Positions 15,563-24,295 are shown, numbered from the stretch's first letter. The stretch: 26,775 bases of DNA from Caryophanales bacterium UBA2298 (GCA_002345425.1 DDWA01000057.1:1-26775), one strand, 5' to 3'. Notes: generated by a model not told the origin, from the sequence alone. Numbers and translations are program-made.

Positions 15563-16045
15563 ATGAAGTATGTTACTACATTTATTGCTTTATTGCTTGT
15601 GTATCTGTTTTTAGCTGGATTTACAGTCAATGAAGTAATCCTGGGAAGCATTGTAAGTGCAGTTTTAACACTTATATTGGTGAAGCGGCTTAACTTTAGG
15701 TTAGACTGGAAATTTCCAATAAGATTGTTAAAATTTCTCTTTTTATACATCCCAGTGTTTATTTGGAAACTAATTCTAGCAAATTTAGATGTTGCTAGAA
15801 GAGTATTAAGCCCGAAGATTCCTTTGCATTCGGGGATTGTAAAGGTTAAGACTAATTTGAAAGGTGACTTTGGAAAATTGACATTAGCTAACTCTATTAC
15901 TTTAACGCCAGGTACTTTATCAATTGATATTGAAGATGATTATATTTATGTTCATGCAATTGATGTTAAAGGAGAAACTGAGGAAGAAAATCAAGCCAAT
16001 ATTTCTGGACCTTTTGAAAAGATTTTAGGAGGTATATTCGAATAA
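15563..16045 (+). CDS. mrpE: MrpE/MnhE-like subunit (MbxA position)
   Basis: First gene of the 13-gene redox-pump operon. The 160-aa protein has two or three N-terminal membrane helices, the family hallmark SIVSAVLTLILVKRL, and the C-terminal soluble domain with LANSITLTPGTLSIDIEDDYIYVHAID, which is diagnostic for MrpE. In Mrp antiporters and in Mbh/Mbs complexes it is part of the cation-translocating block. An in-frame ATG at 15557-15559 touches the AGGAGG ribosome site with no spacing; ATG at 15563-15565 has the proper 6-nt gap and is chosen. Its stop overlaps the next start by one base (TAATG). Confidence 0.92.
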   Translation: MKYVTTFIALLLVYLFLAGFTVNEVILGSIVSAVLTLILVKRLNFRLDWKFPIRLLKFLFLYIPVFIWKLILANLDVARRVLSPKIPLHSGIVKVKTNLKGDFGKLTLANSITLTPGTLSIDIEDDYIYVHAIDVKGETEEENQANISGPFEKILGGIFE

Positions 16046-16314
16046 TGGAATGGTTGGATTACGTAGTTTTTTCATTGATTGGATTAGGACTGATTTTTAC
16101 AGTAATACGTTTTATCTTAGGTCCAAAACTAAGTGACCGGGTTGTATCATTGGATACTTTTAATATGATTATTATAGGCTTAATTGCCTTTTTAGCTTTA
16201 ATATTCGAGAGCAACCTTTATTTAGACATTGCGATAGTATATGCAGTTTTAGCTTTCTTGGAAACTGTCGTGTTCGCTAGATACTTGGAGGGAAAATCAC
16301 ATGGAAATAATTAG
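16045..16314 (+). CDS. mrpF: MrpF/MnhF-like subunit (MbxB position)
   Basis: A small 89-aa membrane protein with three helices. RFILGPKLSDRVVSLDTFNMIIIGLIAF is the MrpF signature, and the C-terminal helix AIVYAVLAFLETVVFARYL also fits. MrpF is one of the small scaffold subunits of the antiporter block. An AGGAGG (16027-16032) serves it from inside mrpE; its end overlaps mrpG by 14 nt, so translation is coupled throughout this stretch. Confidence 0.92.
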   Translation: MEWLDYVVFSLIGLGLIFTVIRFILGPKLSDRVVSLDTFNMIIIGLIAFLALIFESNLYLDIAIVYAVLAFLETVVFARYLEGKSHGNN

Positions 16315-16633
16315 CTATATTTTTCTTATCATTGGTGGACTTTTCTTTCTTCTAGGCGGATTAGGGGTTTTAAGAATGCCGGATACCTTCAATAGAATTC
16401 AAGCAGGTACTAAAGCAACAACTTTAGGTGCTTTTTCCATTATGATTGGTATTGGTTTTGGTGTCGCTGAAGCTCATTTAGATTGGTTACCAAAACTTCT
16501 TATTATCATTGTTTTTATTGTTATATCTAATCCGGTTGGATCTAGTGCGATAGCTAAAGCAACTTATAACTCAAAGAATATTCCTGATAATTTAGTACAG
16601 GACGATTTGAAAGATCGAGGTGAAGATAAATGA
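16301..16633 (+). CDS. mrpG: MrpG/MnhG-like subunit (MbxC position)
   Basis: 110-aa, three-helix membrane protein. LRMPDTFNRIQAGTKATTLGAF is the family signature (usual form LRMPDxxxRxHAxTKAxTLG), followed by NPVGSSAIAKAT. It is the third subunit of the E-F-G trio that opens Mbh/Mbx operons. A charged tail (DDLKDRGEDK) closes it. The stop TGA overlaps the next ATG as ATGA. Confidence 0.93.
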   Translation: MEIISYIFLIIGGLFFLLGGLGVLRMPDTFNRIQAGTKATTLGAFSIMIGIGFGVAEAHLDWLPKLLIIIVFIVISNPVGSSAIAKATYNSKNIPDNLVQDDLKDRGEDK

Positions 16634-16881
16634 CATTTTTTGAAATCATCTCTTTAGTAATAGGTATTTTATTATTAGTGATTGCATTTATGGCAATCAA
16701 TTCTAAAAAACTTATTAATTCCGTTTTATTTCTTTCTGCTTTAAGTATGTTGGCAGTGGTAGCTTTTGTGTTAATGAAGGCTCCTGACGTTGCGATTACT
16801 GAAGCAGTAATCGGCAGTGGTTTAGTAACTGCTTTGTTTGTATTTACTTTATTGTCATTAAAAAGGAGGGAGTCAGAATGA
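16630..16881 (+). CDS. MbhD-like subunit (split MrpA C-terminal piece, DUF4040)
   Basis: 83 aa, three membrane helices, with the DUF4040 signature APDVAITEAVIGSGLVTALFV. This segment corresponds to part of the C-terminal half of MrpA; in Mbh, Mbx and Mbs it is a separate small subunit (MbhD/MbxD). It contributes to the proton/cation path beside the antiporter-like subunits. No full-length MrpA gene is present in the window, so the split form is the real arrangement. It overlaps both neighbours by 4 nt. Confidence 0.88.
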   Translation: MTFFEIISLVIGILLLVIAFMAINSKKLINSVLFLSALSMLAVVAFVLMKAPDVAITEAVIGSGLVTALFVFTLLSLKRRESE

Positions 16882-17588
16882 GAAAGCTATTTGGACTTTT
16901 AATCACAATAGCCTTAGGCGTGATGATTATCCTTGCTTTAGATAAAACTTCTGCTTTTCCTAAATTTGGTGAAGTTAACTTACAGGAAAGAATTTCTAAC
17001 CAATACTTAACTGAAGAAAACGTTGAAATGGTTGGTTCAGCTAATATTGTAACAGCGATTGTAGTTGGTTACCGTGGATTCGATACTTTAGGTGAAGTTA
17101 CTGTACTTTTCATCAGCGCTTTAGGTGTTGCTTTTATCTTCGGTGGAACAAAACAACAAAGATTGGATCTTAAGTTTAAACCGAACTTTATGTTACGAGT
17201 TGGTTCTAATGTTTTATTAGGAATAATTCTAGTAACAAGTATATATATCATCTTACATGGACATTTAACACCTGGTGGTGGTTTCCCTGGTGGAGCGATA
17301 ATTGCTAGTGCAGTATTATTGTTATATTTGGCTGATGACAAGTTTAGAAGCAATGTCAAAGGCTTTAAACTTATCGAAGGCATAGCGGGAAGTATTTTCG
17401 TGGTTGTCGGTTTGTTAGGATTAGTTTTCGCCACCGCTTTTTTAGAAAACTTTTTACCTGTTGGTACAGTCGGTCAATTGTTAAGCGCTGGAATAATTCC
17501 AATCATTTATGTCCTAATCGGACTTAAGGTTGGTAGTGAAATTGCCGGAGTTGTCGATAATTTCTTAACAGAGGAGGAATCAGCATGA
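16878..17588 (+). CDS. MbhE-MbhF/MrpB-like fused subunit
   Basis: 236 aa. Residues 1-85 resemble MbhE, the extreme C-terminus of MrpA (YRGFDTLGEVTVLFISALGVAF). Residues about 105-236 are MrpB/MbhF: HGHLTPGGGFPGGAIIASAVLL is the hallmark, followed by two or three more helices. The E-F fusion is what distinguishes Mbx/Mbs clusters from Mbh, as I recall it. About six membrane helices in all. ATGA overlaps lie at both ends. An AGGAGGAATCAGC stretch near its end serves the mrpC start. Confidence 0.88.
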   Translation: MRKLFGLLITIALGVMIILALDKTSAFPKFGEVNLQERISNQYLTEENVEMVGSANIVTAIVVGYRGFDTLGEVTVLFISALGVAFIFGGTKQQRLDLKFKPNFMLRVGSNVLLGIILVTSIYIILHGHLTPGGGFPGGAIIASAVLLLYLADDKFRSNVKGFKLIEGIAGSIFVVVGLLGLVFATAFLENFLPVGTVGQLLSAGIIPIIYVLIGLKVGSEIAGVVDNFLTEEESA

Positions 17589-17923
17589 TCCAATATGCGA
17601 GCATCATTCTATTTGTGATTGGTATTTATGGACTATTCGTAAGTAAGAATGTTATTAAAATGATTGTTTCTCTAAATATTATGGAAATCGGATTAAATAT
17701 TTTCATTATCAGCATTGGTTTTGTCGGTGGAGGAGCGATAGCACCAATCATCTCAAGTACTCAAGACCTTGGTTTGATTTTCGTTGATCCATTACCTCAA
17801 GCTTTGGTTTTGACAGCAATTGTTATCGGTGTCGGTACAACAGCTCTTGCTTTAGCATTTGCTAAAACTATTTATAAGACTTACAATACTTTTGAATTAG
17901 ACGAAATGGAGGAATCAGCATGA
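17585..17923 (+). CDS. mrpC: MrpC/NuoK-like subunit (MbxG position)
   Basis: 112 aa, three helices. GIYGLFVSKNVIKMIVSLNIMEIGLN and PLPQALVLTAIVIGVGTTALALA are the MrpC/NuoK signatures; the Glu of the MEIGLN helix is the conserved membrane glutamate of the proton path, and PLPQALVLTAIVI favours MrpC over NuoK. It ends in an acidic tail (FELDEMEESA). It overlaps the next gene by 4 nt. Confidence 0.93.
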   Translation: MIQYASIILFVIGIYGLFVSKNVIKMIVSLNIMEIGLNIFIISIGFVGGGAIAPIISSTQDLGLIFVDPLPQALVLTAIVIGVGTTALALAFAKTIYKTYNTFELDEMEESA

Positions 17924-19311
17924 ACGCCGTATTATTGATAGTTATTCCTTTATTGGCAGCTTTTATCTCAATCGTTAGCAAAAAGATTGCTCCATATCTA
18001 CTTCTTGTTGTTGGTCTATTTAATATTGTTTTATTGTTTTTCCTTGAAAATGGCTTAGTATTCATCGGTGGTTTTGATGTAGCGATGAATAGTGACCTTC
18101 TCGGTATTAGCTTATTACTTGATACTTATGCAAGAATGGCTTTATGGTTGATAAATGGTTTGATTTTAGTTATTTTCTGTTTAAACTTTAAATCTTACAA
18201 AGCATTCTCAAGTATCTTATTGTTAGCAATGGCCGGATTGAATGGTTTGTTACTGACTAACGACTTATTCAATTTCTTTGTTTTCTTAGAAATCTCTGGA
18301 ATTGCTGCTTATTTAATTACATCAGCTAATAAAAAACCTGTCAGCACCTTCCGTTATTTGGTAATTGGTGCTATAGGAAGTAGTTTATTCTTGTTTGGTG
18401 TCGTTGTTCTATATGCAATGTATGGAACATTAAATATGATAGTGATGATTCAAGCTATTCAAGCTAGTGGTAATTACGCAGAAGTTATCTTACCGTTTAC
18501 TTTAATGTTTATCGGTTTAGGAGTTGAAGCTAAACTATTACCGTTTAATGCTTGGGTTAAGGGAGTTCTAGGTCATTCAAACACTTTAACTGGTCCAATG
18601 ATTGCCGGAGTTTATGCAGCGGCGATGAGTTTTGTGTTAGGCCGTTTCATTACAAATTTATTTGTTTTTGAAGGATCGCTTTTAATAGTAGTTACAGTGT
18701 TGTTGGCTTTAGGAATTCTTGCGGGTGATGTCATGGCATTTTCATCGACAAAAACTAGAGAGATTTTATTATTCAGTTCAATCGCTCAAGCGAGTATAGT
18801 TGCTTTATTGTTTGTCAATGGCGTAATTATTTGGGCTGTATATTTAATCATTGCTAATGCTTTGAGTAAAACAGTAATGTTCTTAGTCATCAATAAAGCT
18901 ACTAAAGATGTTGGTAGTGACGAATCTGAAGCTTTAAGAGGTTTGTTTGTCAATAACAAACTTGTTGGTTTAACTTTTACGCTCGTTACATTAAGCGTTA
19001 TGGGCTTACCTCTTCTTGCCGGTTTTGTGATAAAGTTAAATTTCTTGACTCAACTTGCAGGAATTGGACAGATCGTTTTAATCGCAATTATTTTAGTAGC
19101 TTCAGTAATTGAAGGAATATATTTTGTGCGTTTGATTGTTAAATTGTGGTATCCAGGCGAAAGTGAAATAAGTGTAAAATACAATTATTCTTTTAAAGCA
19201 GTGTTTATTGTTATTGCTTTAGCTTTATTAGTATTTGGAACTTATTCTACGCCTTTAACTAAATTAGATAACACGATTGATACAGTGATGGAGGTGGTTA
19301 ATAATGGCTAG
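17920..19311 (+). CDS. mrpD: MrpD-like antiporter subunit (MbxH position)
   Basis: 463-aa, about 14-helix antiporter-like subunit. The two key charged residues of the family are visible: E124 in FNFFVFLEISG (helix 5) and K205 in GLGVEAKLLPFNAWVKGVLGHSN (helix 7), matching the Glu and Lys known to be essential in Bacillus MrpD. GDVMAFSSTKTREILLFSSIAQ is the broken-helix-8 region. It should form one ion channel of the membrane arm. Its stop overlaps the next ATG by 8 nt. A short AT-rich ribosome site suffices, as elsewhere in the operon. Confidence 0.94.
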   Translation: MNAVLLIVIPLLAAFISIVSKKIAPYLLLVVGLFNIVLLFFLENGLVFIGGFDVAMNSDLLGISLLLDTYARMALWLINGLILVIFCLNFKSYKAFSSILLLAMAGLNGLLLTNDLFNFFVFLEISGIAAYLITSANKKPVSTFRYLVIGAIGSSLFLFGVVVLYAMYGTLNMIVMIQAIQASGNYAEVILPFTLMFIGLGVEAKLLPFNAWVKGVLGHSNTLTGPMIAGVYAAAMSFVLGRFITNLFVFEGSLLIVVTVLLALGILAGDVMAFSSTKTREILLFSSIAQASIVALLFVNGVIIWAVYLIIANALSKTVMFLVINKATKDVGSDESEALRGLFVNNKLVGLTFTLVTLSVMGLPLLAGFVIKLNFLTQLAGIGQIVLIAIILVASVIEGIYFVRLIVKLWYPGESEISVKYNYSFKAVFIVIALALLVFGTYSTPLTKLDNTIDTVMEVVNNG

Positions 19312-21127
19312 TGTTGAATTATTAATCTTGTTCCTGGTAGGAGCGGGAGTAATTGCATATATATTAACTAGATTCAATACCTTCTTAGGTTCAATCTTTA
19401 CAATCTTTGCAGTGATGTTCGTCTTTGTTTCTCTTGCTGGATATGGTTTTGGAATGAATATGGATACTACTGTCAATATTTTACCGGGCATCAGTTTTAC
19501 TGAAACTTATCTTGGTTTCTATTTTGCAATAATTATTGTTTTTGTTTATTTAATGGTTAGTTTTTTCCATCCTTACTATTTAAGTGAATATAAATACAAA
19601 AACTCTTATAATCTTTTATTTTTATTAAGTTTAGCGGGAATATTAGGAGCTTTCTATACTGATAATTTCTTAAATCTTTTCTTCTTCTTTGAATTGATTA
19701 TTTGGACAACAATGTTCTTGATACCTCAGGGAAAGAGCAAAGAGGCAGCTGTCTCATATTTCGGTTTCAGTATTGCCGGTAGTGTTGCGATGTTGATAGG
19801 AATTTTTATTACTTATAATGTCAGTGGTACATTTAGTATTTACCAAGGCTTAGCTGCTTTATCAGGAACAAATGCAATATTTGTTTTTGTGCTTTTCATA
19901 ATTGCTGCTTTTGCCAAGTTAGGATCATTCCCATTACATATTTGGTTACCGATAGCACATGGTAATGCACCACATCCATTCTCTCCGGTTTTATCTGGAG
20001 CATTGGTAAAACTTGGTGCTTTTATTGGGGTTTTAGCTTTAATAAGAATCGCTCCAGCAACAGGATTGTTTACGGCAATGGATTTACCGATTGGGCAATA
20101 TGTTGTGGCTATACTTGGTAGTATGTCGATTGTTTTTGGTACTTTAATGGCAATTAAAGAAGATGATGCAAAAAAATTATTAGCTTATTCTTCAATGAGT
20201 CATGGTGGTTATATTTTAGTGGCATTTAGTATTTTGAATGGTATAGCTTTTGCTGGTGGATTTTATCACATCTTAGCTCATGCTTTAGCAAGTGCCGGTG
20301 CTTTCATGGCGATTGCTGCTGTAGCTAGAGCGACAGGAACAACGAAGATGAAAGAATTAGGCGGGATGATCCATAAGATGCCTATAACTTATCTTGCTTA
20401 TTTAATCGCTATTATTTCCATGGCTGGTATTCCGCCAATGGGAGGATTTATTTCTAAATGGTTGATTTTCCAAGCAGTGATTGATAAGGGTATGATTTTT
20501 GTTGGTATCGCTGTCTTCTTTGGTAGTGTTGGTTCTTTCCTTTATGTTTTTAGACCTTTGGCTGCTTTATTCCTTGGTCAGGAGTTGACCGAATACAAGA
20601 AAGTTAAGGAAGCACCGCTATTGATGTTAATACCAACTTTTATCTTAATGGGATTAAATGTATATACAGGAGTTTTCCCTGGAGGTATTTTAAAATTCAT
20701 CAATAACATTATCGTTGAACTGGGATATACAGGAATTGAGGTTTCTACTTATGAAATCAACGGAACCAATGGTATATTAAATCCAGCATTGATTGGTCTG
20801 ATATTCGCTGTTGGGTCAGGGATTGCATTCTTAATCTTTATCGTTTTGAAAAAATCAAGAAAAGTCGAGCTTATGGATACATATACCGCAGCTAACTTCG
20901 TGCATGACGAACATTTACTGCATTACGCTGTTGATTTTTATGCACCACTTGAAAGACTTTATGAAAAACAAAGTAATTGGATGACAAAGTTTTATACAGC
21001 TCTAGCTGAGAAAGTTAGGGAACTTGGTAAACTAGGCAAATATCTTTTCATGTCAAAAAATATTAGTACGACAGTCTTTTGGATAGTTGCAATCATCATC
21101 TTCTTATTGTGGGGTGAAGTATTATGA
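19304..21127 (+). CDS. NuoL/N-type antiporter subunit (MbxH' position) with lateral-helix tail
   Basis: The second antiporter-like subunit, 607 aa. Key residues: E130 in NLFFFFELIIW (helix 5), K205 in AAFAKLGSFPLHIWLPIAHGNAP (helix 7) and K237 in SGALVKLGAF (helix 8); KEDDAKKLLAYSSMSHGGYI follows. After the 14-helix core (to about residue 520) there is a tail with a long amphipathic stretch (about 525-580) and a final membrane helix (STTVFWIVAIIIFLLWG), like the lateral helix of NuoL, HyfB and MbhH-type subunits. Having both this and the MrpD-like protein is typical of Mbx/Mbs (H plus H'). It overlaps the nuoH-like gene as ATGA. Confidence 0.92.
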   Translation: MASVELLILFLVGAGVIAYILTRFNTFLGSIFTIFAVMFVFVSLAGYGFGMNMDTTVNILPGISFTETYLGFYFAIIIVFVYLMVSFFHPYYLSEYKYKNSYNLLFLLSLAGILGAFYTDNFLNLFFFFELIIWTTMFLIPQGKSKEAAVSYFGFSIAGSVAMLIGIFITYNVSGTFSIYQGLAALSGTNAIFVFVLFIIAAFAKLGSFPLHIWLPIAHGNAPHPFSPVLSGALVKLGAFIGVLALIRIAPATGLFTAMDLPIGQYVVAILGSMSIVFGTLMAIKEDDAKKLLAYSSMSHGGYILVAFSILNGIAFAGGFYHILAHALASAGAFMAIAAVARATGTTKMKELGGMIHKMPITYLAYLIAIISMAGIPPMGGFISKWLIFQAVIDKGMIFVGIAVFFGSVGSFLYVFRPLAALFLGQELTEYKKVKEAPLLMLIPTFILMGLNVYTGVFPGGILKFINNIIVELGYTGIEVSTYEINGTNGILNPALIGLIFAVGSGIAFLIFIVLKKSRKVELMDTYTAANFVHDEHLLHYAVDFYAPLERLYEKQSNWMTKFYTALAEKVRELGKLGKYLFMSKNISTTVFWIVAIIIFLLWGEVL

Positions 21128-22029
21128 TTTTAAATATATTAATTGGTATTGGTATCGCCTTTTTTGGGTTTGTGTTGCAGACATCTATCGCTGGTATTAA
21201 CCGTAAAATTGTTGGGAGATTGCAAAAACGACACGGGCCAAGATGGTACCAGGAATTTATCGATATCTTTAAACTTTTAAGTAAACGTAGCATCACTCAT
21301 GGATGGATTTTTGATTTTGGCGTTATTATGGCTTTAGGTGGTATTATCGCAACAGCAATGTTCATGCCACTGACGAATAATTTTTTGGCATTTGAAAATT
21401 TTGATAATTTCTTTATTTTTGTTTATTTGATAGCTGTTGGGATGTTAGGAATGGCGATGAGTGCCAGCGGTTCAGGTAATCCTTGGGCAAGTATTGGGGT
21501 TATGAGAGCTTTAACGACAATGTTAGCTTATGAAGTGCCTTTCTTAATTGTTGTTTTGACAATTATTAATTTAACAGGTAACAGTTCTTTAACTGAAATT
21601 ATGTTGTACCAACAAGCCTCTGGTAACAATTGGTTTTTAATTGCTTTACCAATAGGTGGTTTAGTTGGTTTTATCGCGCTTATGGGAATGTTAGGGAAAA
21701 AACCATTTGAAACTTATGTCGCGCCAGCGGAAATTGCTTCTGGTCCGATGGTTGAATATGGTGGAAAACAATTGGGAATGCTCTTTATCATGAATGAAAT
21801 TTCCGCATTTATTGAAGTAAGTTTATTTGTTCATCTATTCTTAGGTGGAGCAACAAACATCTTTGAATTTTTGATTAAGTATTTTGTAGTGTACACTTTA
21901 GCAAATCTGATTTCTAGTGTCAATGGACGTTTCAAAATTGATCAAGTTGTCAAGTTCTTCTATAAATGGCCATTGATAATGGCTGTTACACAAGCGGTTA
22001 TCGCAATTTATTTTGGATGGGTGATTTAA
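21124..22029 (+). CDS. nuoH: NuoH/MbhM-like membrane anchor subunit (MbxM position)
   Basis: 301 aa, about eight helices; links the peripheral redox arm to the membrane arm. Family motifs: IAGINRKIVGRLQKRHGPRWYQ (first cytosolic loop), GSGNPWASIGVMRALTTMLAYEVP, and the PAEIASGPMVEYGGKQLGM loop with the conserved Glu residues that form the E-channel and quinone-cavity floor in complex I. The symbol denotes homology only; the context is Mbx/Mbs, not complex I. One base separates its stop from the next gene. Confidence 0.93.
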   Translation: MILNILIGIGIAFFGFVLQTSIAGINRKIVGRLQKRHGPRWYQEFIDIFKLLSKRSITHGWIFDFGVIMALGGIIATAMFMPLTNNFLAFENFDNFFIFVYLIAVGMLGMAMSASGSGNPWASIGVMRALTTMLAYEVPFLIVVLTIINLTGNSSLTEIMLYQQASGNNWFLIALPIGGLVGFIALMGMLGKKPFETYVAPAEIASGPMVEYGGKQLGMLFIMNEISAFIEVSLFVHLFLGGATNIFEFLIKYFVVYTLANLISSVNGRFKIDQVVKFFYKWPLIMAVTQAVIAIYFGWVI

Positions 22030-22030
22030 T

Positions 22031-22609
22031 ATGTTAAGTACGAAATATACTGAGAAAACTAAATTAACAAAAGATGAGATCGATCGTAAATGGTGGGAAG
22101 TCGGAGATTATTTCCGGAGAAACTCTTTATGGTTGTTGATGTATTGTACTGGTTGTTGCGCTGTTGAATTACCGCCGTCAATGACATCTGCTTACGATAT
22201 GGAACGTTTAGGGATGGGGCCAATGGCAACACCTAGACAAGCTGATATATTATTAGTTTCAGGATATTTATCTTTAAAGACGTTAAGAAGATTGATTTAT
22301 ACTTACGAACAAATGAGTGAACCAAAATATGTCATTGGATTAGGATCTTGTCCGATTAACGGCGGAATCTATCATGATTCTCATGCGGTTATCAATCAAT
22401 TAGATCAGTACATTCCAGTAGATGTTTATGTTGCTGGTTGTATGCCAAATCCTGAATCAATTCTAAATGGATTTGTTGATTTAATGGAAAGTATTAAAAA
22501 CAAAACCGCTAACAGCTGGAAGAAATATCGAGATAACAACGAATGGTATAAACAGAATCAAAAAGACGCACTTGGGGAGGTAATAATCCATGATGAATTC
22601 CATGAATAA
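22031..22609 (+). CDS. nuoB: NuoB/MbhJ-like [4Fe-4S] subunit (MbxJ position)
   Basis: 192-aa soluble subunit carrying the terminal N2-type cluster. Ligands: tandem cysteines in YCTGCCAVELPPS (C42 and C43, plus an extra C39), C107 in GSCPINGG and C137 in AGCMPNPE. The tandem CC is the complex-I form; true NiFe-hydrogenase small subunits usually have separated cysteines. SAYDMERLGMGPMATPRQADIL is also characteristic. It lies next to the NuoD-like subunit at the substrate site. The nuoC-like gene begins 20 nt before its stop. Confidence 0.94.
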   Translation: MLSTKYTEKTKLTKDEIDRKWWEVGDYFRRNSLWLLMYCTGCCAVELPPSMTSAYDMERLGMGPMATPRQADILLVSGYLSLKTLRRLIYTYEQMSEPKYVIGLGSCPINGGIYHDSHAVINQLDQYIPVDVYVAGCMPNPESILNGFVDLMESIKNKTANSWKKYRDNNEWYKQNQKDALGEVIIHDEFHE

Positions 22610-23183
22610 TATTAAAGAAGTTGAAGATTTAGTCAATAAGACTGTCAAAGTTTTAAAAACAGAAAATATTGATAAAAATCAAATTGCTTTTGAAATAGAA
22701 AAATTAGAAGTGCATCGTTTATTAACGGTTTTAAAAAATACTGGTTGGATTCAATTATCTTATTTAAGTGCTATTGATTGGCCAGATGAAAATAAGTTTG
22801 AAGTAGTTTATATCGTCTTTAATTGGGAAAAACCGGTTTATATTCAAGTAAGAACAAAAATTGATCGAGGAAACCCAGTTATGGAAAGTATTCTACCAAT
22901 ATTTCCAGGAGCTAAGTATTATGAAAGAGAAGCTCATGAATTCTTTGGTATTGCCTTCCCAGGAAATCCGGATTATGAAAAACAATTGATTTTAGAAAAT
23001 TGGGATGACATCCCTCCTCTTAGAAAAGACTTTGATCCAAGTGCTTATAGTGCTAGAAAATTTCCTTCAAGAGAATATCCACAAGATTTTTCAGTAAAAG
23101 ATCCTAATAATAAAACACTTGAAAAAACTGAAGAACGCAAGAAAAGAGCTAAGGCTCTTAGAGTAGGAGGTAAGAAACAATGA
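22590..23183 (+). CDS. nuoC: NuoC/MbhK-like subunit (MbxK position)
   Basis: 197 aa, soluble. The signature YYEREAHEFFGIAFPGNPD, then LILENWDDIPPLRKDF, is that of the 30-kDa NuoC family; residues about 1-80 form the alpha/beta part that packs on the NuoD-like subunit. Several ATG codons stand near the start (22590, 22593, 22602); the first two have GGAGG 9-12 nt upstream. It carries no cofactor. The C-terminus is strongly basic (ERKKRAKALRVGGKKQ). It overlaps the next gene as ATGA. Confidence 0.93.
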   Translation: MMNSMNNIKEVEDLVNKTVKVLKTENIDKNQIAFEIEKLEVHRLLTVLKNTGWIQLSYLSAIDWPDENKFEVVYIVFNWEKPVYIQVRTKIDRGNPVMESILPIFPGAKYYEREAHEFFGIAFPGNPDYEKQLILENWDDIPPLRKDFDPSAYSARKFPSREYPQDFSVKDPNNKTLEKTEERKKRAKALRVGGKKQ

Positions 23184-24286
23184 AAGAAATGAAATTGTTT
23201 TTAGGACCTCAACATCCAGGAATGCATGGTAATGCTTCCGTTCATATGTTTGTTGATGGAGATATTATCAAAAGATCTTATCTTTTACCAGGAATGTTAC
23301 ATCGTGGTTTTGAAAAACAAATGGAAAGAAAGTTATGGGTAAATAATATTGCTCTAATTCCTCGAGTTTGTGTTCCAGAACCAGATATAAATGAAATGTC
23401 TTTTGCCATAGCAACTGAAAAATTACTTAAATTAGAAATCCCAGAACGTGCTCATTGGATAAGGATGATTATTCTTGAACTTGCAAGAATTTCCGCGCAT
23501 TTGATGGCTTATGGGGGTATAGGAGGCCCGACCGGTAACTATACTTTAATGTATCATGCTCAACTTGACAGAAATCTTATTTTAGATATATTTGAAAAGA
23601 TTACTGGTGCTAGAGTTTACCACCAATATATCGTTATCGGTGGTGTAAGACAAGATTTACCAGTAGGAATCACAAAAGAAATCCTTGAATTTGTCAATGA
23701 TTTAGAATCAAGATTAGTTGAGTATAGAGATTTAGGTATTGATAATGCATCAATGATCATGAGAATTAAAGATACTATTATGCTACCTAAAGAGGTAGTT
23801 TGGGAGTTAGGAGTTACCGGCATCGGTATGCGTTCGGCAGTTGGTAAAGCTTATGACATCAGAAAAGTTGCTCCTTATGCTCGCTATGATCAAGTTGAGT
23901 TTGAAGTACCGACATCAAGCTATTCTGATGCTAGAGCAAGACTTGATATCAAGATTAAGGAAGTTCAACAATCAATTAATATCATAAAACAATGTATTGA
24001 AAAAATGCCAGAAGGACCAGTTAGAGTTAAACCGGGAAGAGGCCAATCGATGCGATGGACAGTTCCTAAGGGACATGTCTATGCACCGATAGAATCTTCA
24101 AGAGGAGAGTTTGGTTACTATATGGTTTCTAACGGTGGAACAACACCATGGCGCGTTGGCGTTCGTGGTGCAAGTTACCCGCAAGGATTGCTAGGGATTG
24201 AAAAATATCTTCCTGGCACTCGGATTGATGACGCTGCCCTTTGGGTAGATACTATGGGGATTTGTGCTCCAGAAATCGATCGATAG
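23180..24286 (+). CDS. nuoD: NuoD / NiFe-hydrogenase-like large subunit lacking half the Ni ligands (MbxL position)
   Basis: 368 aa, catalytic-type subunit. It opens with LGPQHPGMHG (H12, H16), followed by LLPGMLHRGFEKQMERK as in NuoD/MbhL. NiFe-hydrogenases bind nickel through two CxxC pairs. Here the N-terminal pair is RVCVPEP: C64 kept, second Cys replaced by E67. The C-terminal pair is DTMGICAPEIDR: first Cys replaced by M359, second kept as C362. Two of four ligands are too few for a normal NiFe site, yet complex I NuoD keeps none, so this is the intermediate Mbx/Mbs class. No maturation-protease extension follows the last Cys. It probably forms the site for a sulfur, quinone-like or ferredoxin-linked reaction near the NuoB cluster; the substrate is not known. 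Confidence 0.93.
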   Translation: MKEMKLFLGPQHPGMHGNASVHMFVDGDIIKRSYLLPGMLHRGFEKQMERKLWVNNIALIPRVCVPEPDINEMSFAIATEKLLKLEIPERAHWIRMIILELARISAHLMAYGGIGGPTGNYTLMYHAQLDRNLILDIFEKITGARVYHQYIVIGGVRQDLPVGITKEILEFVNDLESRLVEYRDLGIDNASMIMRIKDTIMLPKEVVWELGVTGIGMRSAVGKAYDIRKVAPYARYDQVEFEVPTSSYSDARARLDIKIKEVQQSINIIKQCIEKMPEGPVRVKPGRGQSMRWTVPKGHVYAPIESSRGEFGYYMVSNGGTTPWRVGVRGASYPQGLLGIEKYLPGTRIDDAALWVDTMGICAPEIDR

Positions 24287-24295
24287 GAGGAAATT

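Noticed and set aside
17069..17434. Opposite-strand open frame of about 120 codons inside the MrpB-like gene
   Set aside because: It is a shadow of a well-supported membrane protein gene; no ribosome site and no family likeness.
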